Assembly (NCBI GenBank): GCA_964523675.1
Contig: CAZFZT010000082.1
Coordinates: forward strand, 1 to 14,327
Direction: 5' to 3'
Source of the DNA: CAZFZT01 sp964523675
GTDB taxonomy: Bacteria > Planctomycetota > Phycisphaerae > Phycisphaerales > SM1A02
DNA: 14,327 nt
Shown here: positions 1 to 6,368 of the stretch, piece after piece
Layout: the number at the start of each line of letters is the position of its first letter
Numbering within the stretch: position 1 is the stretch's first letter
Notes under the pieces: model-generated
The model's database searches: none
The model's input: only the letters and a program-made list of their open reading frames with translations
Told to the model about the DNA's origin: nothing
Program-made: the position numbers and the translations under genes

Positions 1-168
1 GAGTACAGCGTGCTTGATCTCTCTGAAACAGTTGAGTTGATTGGTCGGCCACGTCACTGGCGGCAGGCGCTTCGAGATTGCTTGAGCGCCATCGGGACTC
101 CCGTGCAGCGTCGACTGCCACTCCATGCACCCGCGCCGATCTCAGCAGCCAGTGAGGAGGAACTATGA
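1..168 (+). CDS. rfbD: dTDP-4-dehydrorhamnose reductase, C-terminal end (partial)
   Basis: Frame 1 is open from the first base to a TGA at 166-168 and encodes the last 55 residues of a protein that begins outside the window. The fragment contains YSVLDLSE, then GRPRHWRQALRDCLSAIG. This matches the usual end of RfbD/RmlD proteins (pattern RPxYSVLDxSk...lgRp.phWReALrdyL), the NADPH-dependent reductase that makes dTDP-L-rhamnose in the last step of the pathway. The stop overlaps the ATG of rfbB (ATGA at 165-168), so the two genes are almost certainly one operon. The rfbB neighbour supports the call, because both enzymes act in the same pathway. The final residues (SEEEL) are encoded by the purine-rich stretch that also serves as the rfbB ribosome-binding site. 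The NAD(P)-binding and catalytic parts are off the window, so the assignment rests on a short tail plus context. Confidence 0.72.
   Translation, partial: EYSVLDLSETVELIGRPRHWRQALRDCLSAIGTPVQRRLPLHAPAPISAASEEEL
154..160 (+). promoter_or_regulatory. Strong Shine-Dalgarno of rfbB inside the rfbD tail
   Basis: GAGGAGG lies four bases before the ATG at 165. It is part of the coding sequence of the upstream gene, where it encodes Glu-Glu. Together with the ATGA stop/start overlap it fixes the rfbB start and suggests translational coupling. Confidence 0.8.
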
Positions 169-1229
169 ACCGCCCGATCTGCCGTATCTTCGTGACTGGC
201 GGCGCCGGCTTCATTGGCAGTCATTTCATTCGCATGATTCGCCAGCAGCGGCCGCAATGGCAGATCGTCAACTTCGACCTGCTCACGTATGCGGGCAATC
301 CAAACAACCTGGCTGATCTACGCAATGATCCGAGCTATTCATTCGCGCAAGGCGACATCCGTGACAGGCGCGCGGTCGCTGACGCAATGTCGATGGGTGG
401 CGAAGCGTGCGATGCCGTGATTCATTTTGCGGCTGAGAGTCACGTTGATCGTTCCATCAATGATGCTGCCCCGTTCCTGTCCACGAATGTTGCTGGAACG
501 CAGGTGCTGCTTGATGTCGCCCGGGATGTAGGTGAAGTGAAGCGGTTCATCCAGGTCGGTACAGATGAGGTGTATGGATCGCTTCCGCTGGATCGCCCGG
601 ATCTCGCTTTCAGTGAAGACTCGCCGCTCCAACCCAACAGCCCCTACGCAGCATCAAAGGCGGCCGGCGATCTGCTCGCACTTTCGTATTACAAGACGTT
701 CGGTCTGCCCGTCATCGTCACGCGCTGCTCCAACAACTTCGGACCGAACCAATACCCGGAGAAAGTCATTCCCCTGTTCGTGACGAACCTCATTGACGGC
801 CGCAAGGTTCCACTCTATGGCGATGGGCGGAACGTGCGGGATTGGCTTCACGTTCAGGATCATTGCGAAGCATTGCTGGCCGTACTCGAACGCGGAACAC
901 CCGGCGAGATCTACAACATCGGCGGCAACAATGAGCGCAGCAACCTGGAACTTACACATGCGATTCTCGATCTGATGAACATTGACGATCACGACGCCAT
1001 GATCGAGGCGGTCGCCGATCGACCTGGCCATGACCGTCGGTATGCAATCAACGCTGCGAAGATCGAGCGTGAACTCGGCTGGCGGCCGAGTCGTTCGCAG
1101 TGGCCAGACGCTCTCGCCGATACCATCCGCTGGTATGAGCAGAATGAGGAATGGTGGAGACCACTCAAGCCCGGCGCTTTCAATGCGACGATGCTCAAGA
1201 AGCGCGAACCGGTCATCGGGGCCGCCTAG
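165..1229 (+). CDS. rfbB: dTDP-glucose 4,6-dehydratase
   Basis: This cytoplasmic extended short-chain dehydrogenase converts dTDP-D-glucose to dTDP-4-dehydro-6-deoxy-D-glucose, the second step of dTDP-L-rhamnose synthesis for surface polysaccharides. The 354 residues match the family's usual length of about 340-360. Visible motifs are the NAD-binding glycine-rich loop TGGAGFIGSH (residues 11-20), HFAAESHVDRSI (87-98), the family-typical TDE (133-135, with Asp134 and Glu135 the expected acid/base pair), the catalytic YAASK (Tyr161, Lys165), and RCSNNFGPNQYPEKVIPLF just after, which helps bind the nucleotide sugar. The start is fixed by GAGGAGG four bases upstream and by the ATGA overlap with the rfbD-like gene. 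It is the last gene of its operon here: a long inverted repeat follows at 1272-1326 and the next gene is on the opposite strand. No key residue is missing. Confidence 0.96.
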   Translation: MNRPICRIFVTGGAGFIGSHFIRMIRQQRPQWQIVNFDLLTYAGNPNNLADLRNDPSYSFAQGDIRDRRAVADAMSMGGEACDAVIHFAAESHVDRSINDAAPFLSTNVAGTQVLLDVARDVGEVKRFIQVGTDEVYGSLPLDRPDLAFSEDSPLQPNSPYAASKAAGDLLALSYYKTFGLPVIVTRCSNNFGPNQYPEKVIPLFVTNLIDGRKVPLYGDGRNVRDWLHVQDHCEALLAVLERGTPGEIYNIGGNNERSNLELTHAILDLMNIDDHDAMIEAVADRPGHDRRYAINAAKIERELGWRPSRSQWPDALADTIRWYEQNEEWWRPLKPGAFNATMLKKREPVIGAA

Positions 1230-1271
1230 CGGCCGTGTTTACTGCACCACGTTGCTCCAACAGAACGTGAA

Positions 1272-1326
1272 ATGGGGAGCGCGGTTGTCTTCGGCCAGTG
1301 ACAGCCGCGACAGCCGCGCTCCCCAT
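1272..1326. terminator. Bidirectional terminator-like hairpin between convergent genes
   Basis: The arms 1272-1289 (ATGGGGAGCGCGGTTGTC) and 1309-1326 (GACAGCCGCGCTCCCCAT) are complementary over all 18 positions, with one G-T wobble (1285/1313). The loop is 19 bases. The second arm begins with a copy of GACAGCCGC that is tandemly repeated (1300-1308 and 1309-1317), so a shorter alternative stem (1281-1289 with 1300-1308) is also possible. It lies between the ends of rfbB and the minus-strand secreted-protein gene. No clear T-run follows on either strand, so it may stop polymerase poorly without help or may act mainly as a 3'-end stabiliser. Confidence 0.6.
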
Positions 1327-1349
1327 GTGGACCGGCGGGTTGGGCTACT

Positions 1350-3002
1350 TCATCCCCAATTCGCAAGGAGGATGAGCAGATCACTTACACCGACATTGCA
1401 GCCACCGTCAAGGTCGGCTGCGCAGTCGCCGCAGTCGCTGCATTCACCCCACGAGCCGAGCAGAAGCAGCAGGTCCGGCACGCCGACGGTGCCATCGCCA
1501 TCAAGATCACCAGGCGTACTCGGTTCAGGCGACTCGGGAACGGCCGCGGTGAAGATGATTTCATTGACCGAGCCCGAGCGGAACATGCCGATCTCCGCTT
1601 CGCCCTCAACCGGCGGCGCATCGGCTGTGAAGCGGAAGTTGTAAAGCGTTCCCCAGCGCAGGGCGTTCGCGTTCACATTCTCCGTGATGGGGTCGGTCGC
1701 CCACGTCAACATGCCGTTCTCATGCTGCGCTTCCCACGGCGAGTTGTCGTACGGCGCTCCGCTGTGCCAGGCCACCCCATGGAAATCAACATCAGTAAGT
1801 TCGATGCCGGGCGCAACTGCAACTGAGAACCGGCCCGCTGAGCGGAAGCTATTCAAGTTGTGAACGGCATATTCGTAACTCCATGTGCCGTCACCATTAT
1901 CCTCGACGCGATACGCGACGATGAACCGGCCGTCCTGTGGCACGTCAAACTCCTGAATCACTACGTCAGGGTTGTGTACCTGCCAGGCGTAGATGGCTGG
2001 AAGTTCGCGAACCGTCGGATGGCCGGGCACGAAGCTGATGTTGTAAAAGAAGGCGGACCCTTCGCTGACATTCACTCGTCGATAGGAAGCGTTGTTGAGT
2101 GCATTACCGGCTGCCGCATCATCCGCCGCTACATACTGCCCTTCAACATAGTACACCGCGCCTTGATTGAGGTCCGGCTCAAGATCATTGTCGTGAACCT
2201 GCAGGCGCTTTCCAATGGGCGAGCTATTCGGGTAATTGCCAAATGGATAGGCGAATGTACCCTTGGTCGCGTTGATTTCATGCTTCGGGCCGAGATAGGT
2301 GTAGCTGCCGTTCAGACTTGAGGAGTAAGGGTCAGAGCATCCCGGACTAAGAATCGAACCGCCCGGTCCCTGACAGCCATAGCCGAACTGCGACTGACAC
2401 AGCGACCCGGTGAGTGCGGTGAAGCCGTGCTTGACCCAGGACTGGCCGATCATCTCAAATCGCCCGTCTTTATACCGGTACATGTGCTGGGCAATCACCG
2501 GATGGCTGCTTGTGCCAGCGACCCACTGCACGGCAAGATCGCCTGCGTTGCATGAGATGGTGCCGACAGAGAAAGCAGTAATGTTGTTCATGCGGCCCCA
2601 GCGTTGCAACTGGTGCAAATCACCGACGATGATGTCCGGTCCGGAATTGGGATAACCGCCTGCAACACCTCCCTGGCCGATTTCACCTGCGGATTCGCCG
2701 CCATACCCTTCCATCACATTCTCATAGAGCGCCTGGTCGATCGCCGCAGCTTCATCCAGCCACCGCTGCGCGGTGGCCTTGTCACCCAGCTCAAGGTATG
2801 CGAACCCGAGCTTCAAGCGCGCCACTGCATCATCGGGATGCGCGTGTGCGTGCGCCTCGAGCGCATCCAGCATTGACTGCTTCGGCTGCGTTGCTCCGCG
2901 CGTCTCAGCATCGCGCGTGTCTTGCGAAACGGCGGCTAGCTGTCCCGCCGCTATCGCTGCCAGTCCACCCACCAGCGTCATTGTTATGACGGATCGTCGC
3001 AT
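1350..3002 (-). CDS. Secreted protein of unknown function with TPR-like segment and dockerin-like C-terminus
   Basis: I do not know the function. The 550-residue protein starts with a signal peptide (MRRS, then a hydrophobic stretch to about residue 25). Residues about 44-92 look like one or two tetratricopeptide helices (ARLKLGFAYLELGDKATAQRWLDEA). The body, from about residue 117 (GPDIIVGDLHQLQRWG) to about 485, is rich in aromatic residues, His, Asn and Gly, with scattered cysteines. It looks like an extracellular beta-rich domain and resembles, from memory, a family repeatedly seen as 'hypothetical' in planctomycete genomes. Residues about 497-550 hold two dockerin-like calcium loops: DLDGDGTVGVPD is complete, while the second, DLDGGCNVGVSD, lacks the usual Asp at loop position 5. 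Both are followed by LLxLLxxWG. The ATG start is supported by GAGAGGA six bases upstream (3009-3015). It is monocistronic, convergent with rfbB and divergent from hslU. Confidence 0.85.
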   Translation of the reverse strand: MRRSVITMTLVGGLAAIAAGQLAAVSQDTRDAETRGATQPKQSMLDALEAHAHAHPDDAVARLKLGFAYLELGDKATAQRWLDEAAAIDQALYENVMEGYGGESAGEIGQGGVAGGYPNSGPDIIVGDLHQLQRWGRMNNITAFSVGTISCNAGDLAVQWVAGTSSHPVIAQHMYRYKDGRFEMIGQSWVKHGFTALTGSLCQSQFGYGCQGPGGSILSPGCSDPYSSSLNGSYTYLGPKHEINATKGTFAYPFGNYPNSSPIGKRLQVHDNDLEPDLNQGAVYYVEGQYVAADDAAAGNALNNASYRRVNVSEGSAFFYNISFVPGHPTVRELPAIYAWQVHNPDVVIQEFDVPQDGRFIVAYRVEDNGDGTWSYEYAVHNLNSFRSAGRFSVAVAPGIELTDVDFHGVAWHSGAPYDNSPWEAQHENGMLTWATDPITENVNANALRWGTLYNFRFTADAPPVEGEAEIGMFRSGSVNEIIFTAAVPESPEPSTPGDLDGDGTVGVPDLLLLLGSWGECSDCGDCAADLDGGCNVGVSDLLILLANWG

Positions 3003-3008
3003 GATATT

Positions 3009-3015
3009 TCCTCTC
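3009..3015 (-). promoter_or_regulatory. Ribosome-binding site of the dockerin-like secreted protein
   Basis: On the minus strand this reads GAGAGGA, six bases before the ATG at 3002-3000. It decides the start and places the signal peptide exactly at the N-terminus. Confidence 0.6.
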
Positions 3016-3072
3016 TTCTTGTGTCAGTTTGCGCTCAATCCTGCGGCACAGTACCTCTGTGTCCAGAAATAC

Positions 3073-3101
3073 AGCATACCGGCTAATCGGAGCGATGCCA
3101 G
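3073..3101 (-). promoter_or_regulatory. Possible sigma70-type promoter for the secreted-protein gene
   Basis: On the minus strand, CTGGCA (3101-3096, 4 of 6 matches to TTGACA) is separated by 17 bases from TATGCT (3078-3073, 4 of 6 to TATAAT). The expected transcript start is near 3066, giving a leader of about 65 bases that includes a small CACAG/CTGTG hairpin (3047-3061). This is only a consensus match; the promoter preferences of this phylum are poorly known. Confidence 0.3.
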
Positions 3102-3242
3102 CCATTCCTGGTAACAACTTTCCACCAAAGTACAGCGCTGGGGTGCGTCCGGTGCCCTGCGGAGACATATCGCGCTTTTTGAAAGTTTCCGCCCATTTGG
3201 CAAATGAGGCGTTTTTCGCCCTTCGCAGACTCTTAACGCTGA

Positions 3243-3270
3243 TCGACGCGGCGGGCGGCGGGGCTACACT
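3243..3270 (+). promoter_or_regulatory. Candidate hslU promoter placed for a leaderless transcript
   Basis: TCGACG (3243-3248, 4 of 6 to TTGACA), a 16-base spacer, and TACACT (3265-3270, 4 of 6 to TATAAT) end six bases before the ATG at 3277. With normal spacing, transcription would begin at or next to the A of the start codon. No Shine-Dalgarno sequence is visible before this ATG, which fits a leaderless mRNA. Confidence 0.35.
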
Positions 3271-3276
3271 CGGCAT

Positions 3277-4755
3277 ATGGCAGAACTCACGCCCCGCGAA
3301 GTCGTTTCCGAACTCAACCGTCACATCATCGGGCAGGATGCCGCGAAGAAGGCCGTCGCCGTGGCCGTTCGCAATCGCTGGCGGCGGCGCCGGCTGGACC
3401 CAGCGATCGCTCGGGAGGTCGCTCCCAAGAACATAATCATGGTCGGTCCGACCGGCGTGGGCAAGACCGAGATAGCGCGGCGGCTCTCCAAGCTCGTCGC
3501 AGCGCCTTTCATCAAAGTCGAAGCAAGCAAATACACAGAAGTCGGTTACCACGGGCGGGATGTCGAATCAATGATTCGCGACCTCCTCGAACTGGCCATC
3601 AAGATGGTGAGAGCTGAGCAGGCGGAGGTCGTAAGGGAGCAGGCAGAGGCAGCGGTCGAACAAAGACTGGTGTCACTGCTCTTGGGTGACGAGAGCAGCG
3701 CGCGGCGACGGACGAAGCCCCAGCCGGCAGGCGTCGGTGCGACACACGAATCAGATCATCCCGGCCCGAGCGAATCGCCCACTCCACAAGGCGGTTGGGT
3801 CCCATCTGAAGAAGCACAGTGGCACCATGACCACCCCAAGGCCTCAGAGGATGAATCGCATGAGCGCGTGCGACAGCGCCTGCTCACGAAGCTCAAGGAA
3901 GGGCATTTCGACGACCGTGAAATTGAGATCGTCGTCAGCGAAAAGCAAACGCCGCCGATCATCGGCATGATGGGCCCCGATCAGTTCGATCCGGGCATGA
4001 GTTCGTTTCTTGAGAATCTGATTCCTGAGAAATCGCATCGTCGCCGGGTCACGGTCAAGCGCGCTCGCGCTCTTCTGCTGGAGGAGGAGACAGACAAACT
4101 CATTGATAACGAGAAACTGACCGAGCAAGCGATCGAGCGCACCGAGCAATCAGGCATCATCTTCCTTGACGAGATCGATAAGATCACCACGTCGAGCGGA
4201 CCGGAGGGCTCAAAAGGCGGCGCTGATGTCTCGCGCCAGGGCGTGCAGCGCGATCTGTTGCCGATTGTGGAGGGTTCAGCCGTCAACACCCGGCATGGCG
4301 TCGTGAATACGGATCAGATTCTTTTCATCGCCGCCGGTGCGTTTCACGGCTCGTCAGTGAGCGATCTCATGCCGGAATTGCAAGGCCGCTTTCCAATTCG
4401 CGTCGAGCTTGAGCCGCTGACGCGCGACGACTTCAAGCGCATCCTGACCGAGCCGGACGCAGCGCTCACGAAGCAACAGGCGGCCCTTCTGGCGACCGAA
4501 GGCATCAACATCACCTTCGATGAATCGGCGATCGACGCCATGGCCGATCTTGCCGCCGAAGCGAACGCCTCGATGCAGAACATCGGAGCCCGCCGCTTGA
4601 TGACGGTCATGGAATGCGTCTTCGAAGAGATCAGCTTTGACGCGCCGAATATGGTCAGGCGTGGTGAAACGCAGGTAACGATCACAGGTGACTTCGTGCG
4701 CGAGCGACTGCGCGCCATCATGAAGGATGAAGATCTCAGCCGATTCGTGCTCTAG
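3277..4755 (+). CDS. hslU: HslU, ATPase/unfoldase subunit of the HslUV (ClpYQ) protease
   Basis: HslU is a hexameric AAA+ ring that unfolds proteins and feeds them to the HslV peptidase in the cytoplasm. At 492 residues it is about 50 longer than E. coli HslU (443). Visible parts: the family N-terminus with HIIGQDAAKKAVAVAVRNRWRR; Walker A GPTGVGKT (57-64); the pore-1 loop TEVGYHG (87-93), normally GYVG; an enlarged I-domain (about 110-250) with a polar His/Pro/Ser-rich stretch (about 138-200); Walker B IIFLDEID (294-301); the sensor region DQILFIAAGAF; PELQGRFPIRVEL with the arginine finger; sensor 2 NIGARRL; and the C-terminal EDLSRFVL, whose equivalent docks into and activates HslV. The ATG is the natural family start, but no Shine-Dalgarno sequence precedes it. 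No hslV is adjacent. Its stop lies only 8 bases from the stop of the convergent M32 peptidase gene. Confidence 0.97.
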   Translation: MAELTPREVVSELNRHIIGQDAAKKAVAVAVRNRWRRRRLDPAIAREVAPKNIIMVGPTGVGKTEIARRLSKLVAAPFIKVEASKYTEVGYHGRDVESMIRDLLELAIKMVRAEQAEVVREQAEAAVEQRLVSLLLGDESSARRRTKPQPAGVGATHESDHPGPSESPTPQGGWVPSEEAQWHHDHPKASEDESHERVRQRLLTKLKEGHFDDREIEIVVSEKQTPPIIGMMGPDQFDPGMSSFLENLIPEKSHRRRVTVKRARALLLEEETDKLIDNEKLTEQAIERTEQSGIIFLDEIDKITTSSGPEGSKGGADVSRQGVQRDLLPIVEGSAVNTRHGVVNTDQILFIAAGAFHGSSVSDLMPELQGRFPIRVELEPLTRDDFKRILTEPDAALTKQQAALLATEGINITFDESAIDAMADLAAEANASMQNIGARRLMTVMECVFEEISFDAPNMVRRGETQVTITGDFVRERLRAIMKDEDLSRFVL

Positions 4756-4763
4756 CTGATGTC

Positions 4764-6323
4764 TTACAGCCCGTAGATCGGACGGAGCTTGCCTTCCAAA
4801 TGACGCATCAGCGGGTCCGCGCTCAGCGGTTTGCCTGTGACGACTTCGCAGAGGTCCGCGGCAAGATACCGCTGGCCGTGCTGGTGAATGTTCTTGTTGA
4901 GCCACTTCAGAAGCGAGCCGAACTCGCCTTGCTCGAACTGATCGTAGAGGTCGGGCATCTCCTCCAGCGCCTTTTCAAAGAACTGGGCTGCGTAGAGATT
5001 ACCGAGGGTGTAGGTTGGGAAGTATCCGGTCGACACCATCGACCAATGCACATCCTGCAGACAGCCGCGGCGATCATCGGGTACATCAATCCCCAGATAC
5101 TCTTTGTACTTCGCATTCCACACGCCGGGAATGTCACTGACACTCATGTCGCCGTTCATCAGCGACCGCTCGATTTCGAAGCGGATCATGATGTGCATGT
5201 TGTAGGTTGCCTCATCCGCTTCAACGCGAATGAAGCCGGGCAGAACGATGTTCGCGCCGCCATAGACATCCTGCATCGACAACCCGCTGATGCGATCCCC
5301 GAAGAAGTCGTTCAGCTTCGGATAGCACCACTTCCAAAAGGCGATCGACCTGCCGACCTGGTTTTCCCACATTCTGCTCTGGCTCTCGTGAATGCCTAGC
5401 GACACGGATTCGCCCATTGGCGTGCCAACGTGATCAAAGAGCAGGCCCTGTTCGTACATGCCGTGACCCGCCTCGTGCATGGTGGAGCCGAGCGCATCGT
5501 TCACGTTGTTCTTTGCGAAGCGCGTTGTCAAACGCACGTCGTTGCAGTGCGTTCCGGAACAGAACGGGTGCGTCGAAGTATCAAGCCGTCCACGTTTGAA
5601 ATCAAATCCGATCCGCTCCGCAATGAAGCGCACGAATCGTTCCTGCTGCTCCTTCGGAAGTTCAAGTTCATTGAAGGCATTGCTCGGCCTGGCCGGGCTG
5701 GATGCGAGTTCGTCCAGCAGTGCCTGCAAGCGCGTGCGAAGCGGAACGAAAACGTCCTGTACCTGCGCAGCGGTGCAACCTGGCTCATAGTCATCGGCCA
5801 GAGCGTCCCACGGCTCACCGTCGTCAGCCCATCCGTAGCATTCCGCCTTCTTTCTCAGAAGCGTGAAGATTTTCTCCAGCCATGGCTTGAATGAAGCGAA
5901 GTCCGAGTTCTTACGCGATTCGGCCCAGACATGTTGGGCCCGGCTTGCCAACGCCGCCTCCTCCGCAACGAGCGCCGAAGGCAGTTTCGTCTTGCGGTCG
6001 TAGTGCCGACGCAACTCGCGAATGTTGACCGCTTCGGGCGAGATCGGATCGGCGGTCAGCGCGTCGTCATCCTCGCAGATCGAAAGCAATTCACCGATTC
6101 GCGGACTCGTCGAAGCTTCGTGGGTCAGCCGCGCGAGGAGAGAGAGTTGCCGGCTCCGATACTCCACACCGCCCTCTGGCATCATCACCTCCTGATCCCA
6201 ACTGAGCAGTGATGCGCTGGAGCCGAGCAAGGCGGCTTCTCTCACAAGCTGAATCAACTCTTCGTAGGACTTATGGCCGGCGCCGCTGGCTGTTGTCCCT
6301 GACCGGGATGTCGTCGTCGTCAT
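4764..6323 (-). CDS. M32 family metallocarboxypeptidase (carboxypeptidase Taq type)
   Basis: A cytoplasmic zinc-type carboxypeptidase expected to remove C-terminal residues from peptides with broad specificity, as in Thermus and Pyrococcus M32 enzymes. The 519 residues match the family size of about 500. Visible motifs: SWDQEVMMPEGG near the N-terminus (41-52); THPFCSG (251-257); the metal site HEAGH (His283, Glu284, His287); the third ligand in IHESQSRMWEN (Glu313); RVEADEATYNMH (around 376-387); and STGYFPTYTLGN, which shapes the substrate pocket. Residues 2-14 are a Thr/Ser-rich extension before the homologous part (YEELIQLVREAALLGS), and only a weak GGAAAG lies upstream, so the exact start is uncertain. 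It follows the NIF3-family gene by 45 bases on the same strand with no terminator between, so the two are probably co-transcribed. Its end is 8 bases from that of hslU. Confidence 0.95.
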   Translation of the reverse strand: MTTTTSRSGTTASGAGHKSYEELIQLVREAALLGSSASLLSWDQEVMMPEGGVEYRSRQLSLLARLTHEASTSPRIGELLSICEDDDALTADPISPEAVNIRELRRHYDRKTKLPSALVAEEAALASRAQHVWAESRKNSDFASFKPWLEKIFTLLRKKAECYGWADDGEPWDALADDYEPGCTAAQVQDVFVPLRTRLQALLDELASSPARPSNAFNELELPKEQQERFVRFIAERIGFDFKRGRLDTSTHPFCSGTHCNDVRLTTRFAKNNVNDALGSTMHEAGHGMYEQGLLFDHVGTPMGESVSLGIHESQSRMWENQVGRSIAFWKWCYPKLNDFFGDRISGLSMQDVYGGANIVLPGFIRVEADEATYNMHIMIRFEIERSLMNGDMSVSDIPGVWNAKYKEYLGIDVPDDRRGCLQDVHWSMVSTGYFPTYTLGNLYAAQFFEKALEEMPDLYDQFEQGEFGSLLKWLNKNIHQHGQRYLAADLCEVVTGKPLSADPLMRHLEGKLRPIYGL

Positions 6324-6368
6324 GGCGTGTTCTTTCCGATTGTGGATCCGTAAGGGGCGGGTGCATCA

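Larger units (their letters stand above)
3003..3276. other. Divergent intergenic region between secreted-protein gene and hslU
   Basis: These 274 bases hold no plausible gene. They contain the candidate promoters described separately, a perfect 6-1-6 palindrome CATTTG-G-CAAATG (3194-3206), and a small GGCG-TTTTT-CGCC stem (3208-3220). No CIRCE element (TTAGCACTC-N9-GAGTGCTAA), the classical heat-shock operator, was seen although hslU is often heat-induced. There is no room for an hslV gene. Confidence 0.6.

Noticed and set aside
1365..1644. AGGAGG followed by ATG at 1372 on the plus strand, opening a long frame
   Set aside because: The frame is antisense to the dockerin-like repeats of the secreted protein, with low-complexity Ser/Arg/Pro composition; a shadow.
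3194..3206. Perfect palindrome CATTTG-G-CAAATG as a heat-shock operator for hslU
   Set aside because: It resembles neither CIRCE nor another known heat-shock operator, and a 13-base palindrome can occur by chance; kept only as a note in the spacer entry.
2905..3552. Long minus-strand frame across the spacer and the start of hslU
   Set aside because: It is antisense to conserved HslU coding sequence and overlaps the signal-peptide region of the secreted protein in another frame; no recognisable domain.
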